From Aquanectria penicillioides (taxonomy: Eukaryota > Ascomycota > Sordariomycetes > Hypocreales > Nectriaceae), in contig PYIU01000008.1 of the NCBI GenBank assembly GCA_003415625.1, positions 2,604,001 through 2,668,000 on the forward strand: a DNA stretch of 64,000 nucleotides, written 5' to 3'. The translations under genes and the position numbers were made by a program. The notes beneath the pieces were generated by a model that saw only the letters and a program-made list of their open reading frames with translations, did no database searches and had not been told where the DNA came from. Positions 63,601 through 64,000 of the stretch are shown piece after piece; position 1 is the first letter of the stretch; each line of letters begins with the position of its first letter.

Positions 63601-64000
63601 TATATTGCAATAAGCTTAAGTCTCTTGCCTTTATACTTTATAATTATCTCTTTAATATATATAATCTTACTATTAGCTATATTTAGGCTTTTAAATTCTT
63701 TTATTAATGCTTTATTTATTAATATACCTATAATAGTTTTTTCTATAAGGCTTTAATTAATACTATTAATATTGCTATTAAATAATTAATAAATATCCCT
63801 TTTTATATTGCTTTTTAACTATTATTTTTATTTAGTAATTAATTAAATACTTTTAAATTTAATAATACTTTAATATTTAAATTTATAGCTTTTAAGCTCT
63901 TAATTAATTTAGCTAGCCCTTATATATTAAAATTGCTTTTAAGGAAAATAGTAAGTAAATTAATTATAAACTTACTTAATAGTTTATTTTATAGTTATTA
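60226..64000 (-). mobile_element. Gypsy-B, inverted partial copy of the Gypsy-A family
   Basis: The sequence is the reverse complement of about 55.72-59.50 kb of Gypsy-A: 3' LTR first (60226-60607), then the polypurine tract, then at least 3.4 kb of the long 3' region, running off the window. Several positions in its LTR keep CA or C where Gypsy-A has TA or T (AAACACACACCCTACC), so it is somewhat less mutated there. The other end is outside the window. Confidence 0.88.

Overview
The window comes from a filamentous ascomycete (Pezizomycotina). A gene island of about 14 kb with ordinary base composition (about 24.25-38.69 kb) has short GT-AG introns (about 50-90 nt) with CTAAC-type branch points. 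It lies between two very AT-rich, TpA-dominated blocks (about 0.96-24.24 kb and 38.71-64.0 kb). Repeat copies inside those blocks differ almost only by C/T and G/A transitions, which is the signature of repeat-induced point mutation (RIP). There is no rDNA, CRISPR array, convincing tRNA or telomeric repeat.

Left block. A dead Helitron-type element on the + strand carries a Helitron_like_N region, an Ala/Ser linker and a PIF1-family helicase. It is split by Copia-2 and perhaps also by Copia-1, two same-family Ty1/Copia retrotransposons on the - strand. Copia-1 is 3612-10377 (224-bp LTRs, duplication AAGGT). Copia-2 is 17218-23963 (228-bp LTRs, duplication ACTAT). Removing Copia-2 rejoins the helicase frame exactly, which gives the order of events: Helitron first, Copia insertion next, RIP last. 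At the far left (151-658) is an unrelated fold-back repeat with 95-bp arms.

Gene island. Three genes on the + strand are supported: (1) a four-exon multi-pass membrane protein of 578 aa (25139-27069); (2) a five-exon secreted type-B carboxylesterase of 553 aa (28579-30460); (3) a long ankyrin-repeat gene followed by a membrane segment and, through phase-compatible introns, a pair of C2H2 zinc fingers (33424-37980). Gene 3 appears broken by an in-frame TAA, best explained as a RIP-type CAA to TAA change, and by a frame break near 34.6 kb. The esterase and the membrane protein look intact. A 9-bp minisatellite motif recurs at three places between genes 2 and 3.

Right block. It begins with a third, diverged Copia element on the - strand (about 39.95-45.7 kb; RNase H, reverse transcriptase, gag zinc knuckle and a gag coiled coil are recognisable). 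A 12.4-kb Gypsy element on the + strand follows (47086-59496; 383-bp LTRs, duplication GTAT), with an unusually long 4.8-kb stretch between integrase and 3' LTR. A second copy of the same Gypsy family in opposite orientation runs off the window (60226 onward). Together the two copies form an inverted repeat with arms of at least 3.7 kb. Nothing in either AT-rich block is an intact gene.

I did not find a clear new molecular system. The best leads are the ankyrin/membrane/zinc-finger gene and its RIP-type lesion, the RIP gradient at the left island edge, the recurrent 16-bp palindrome confined to the Gypsy family, and the intrinsic long 3' region of that Gypsy.
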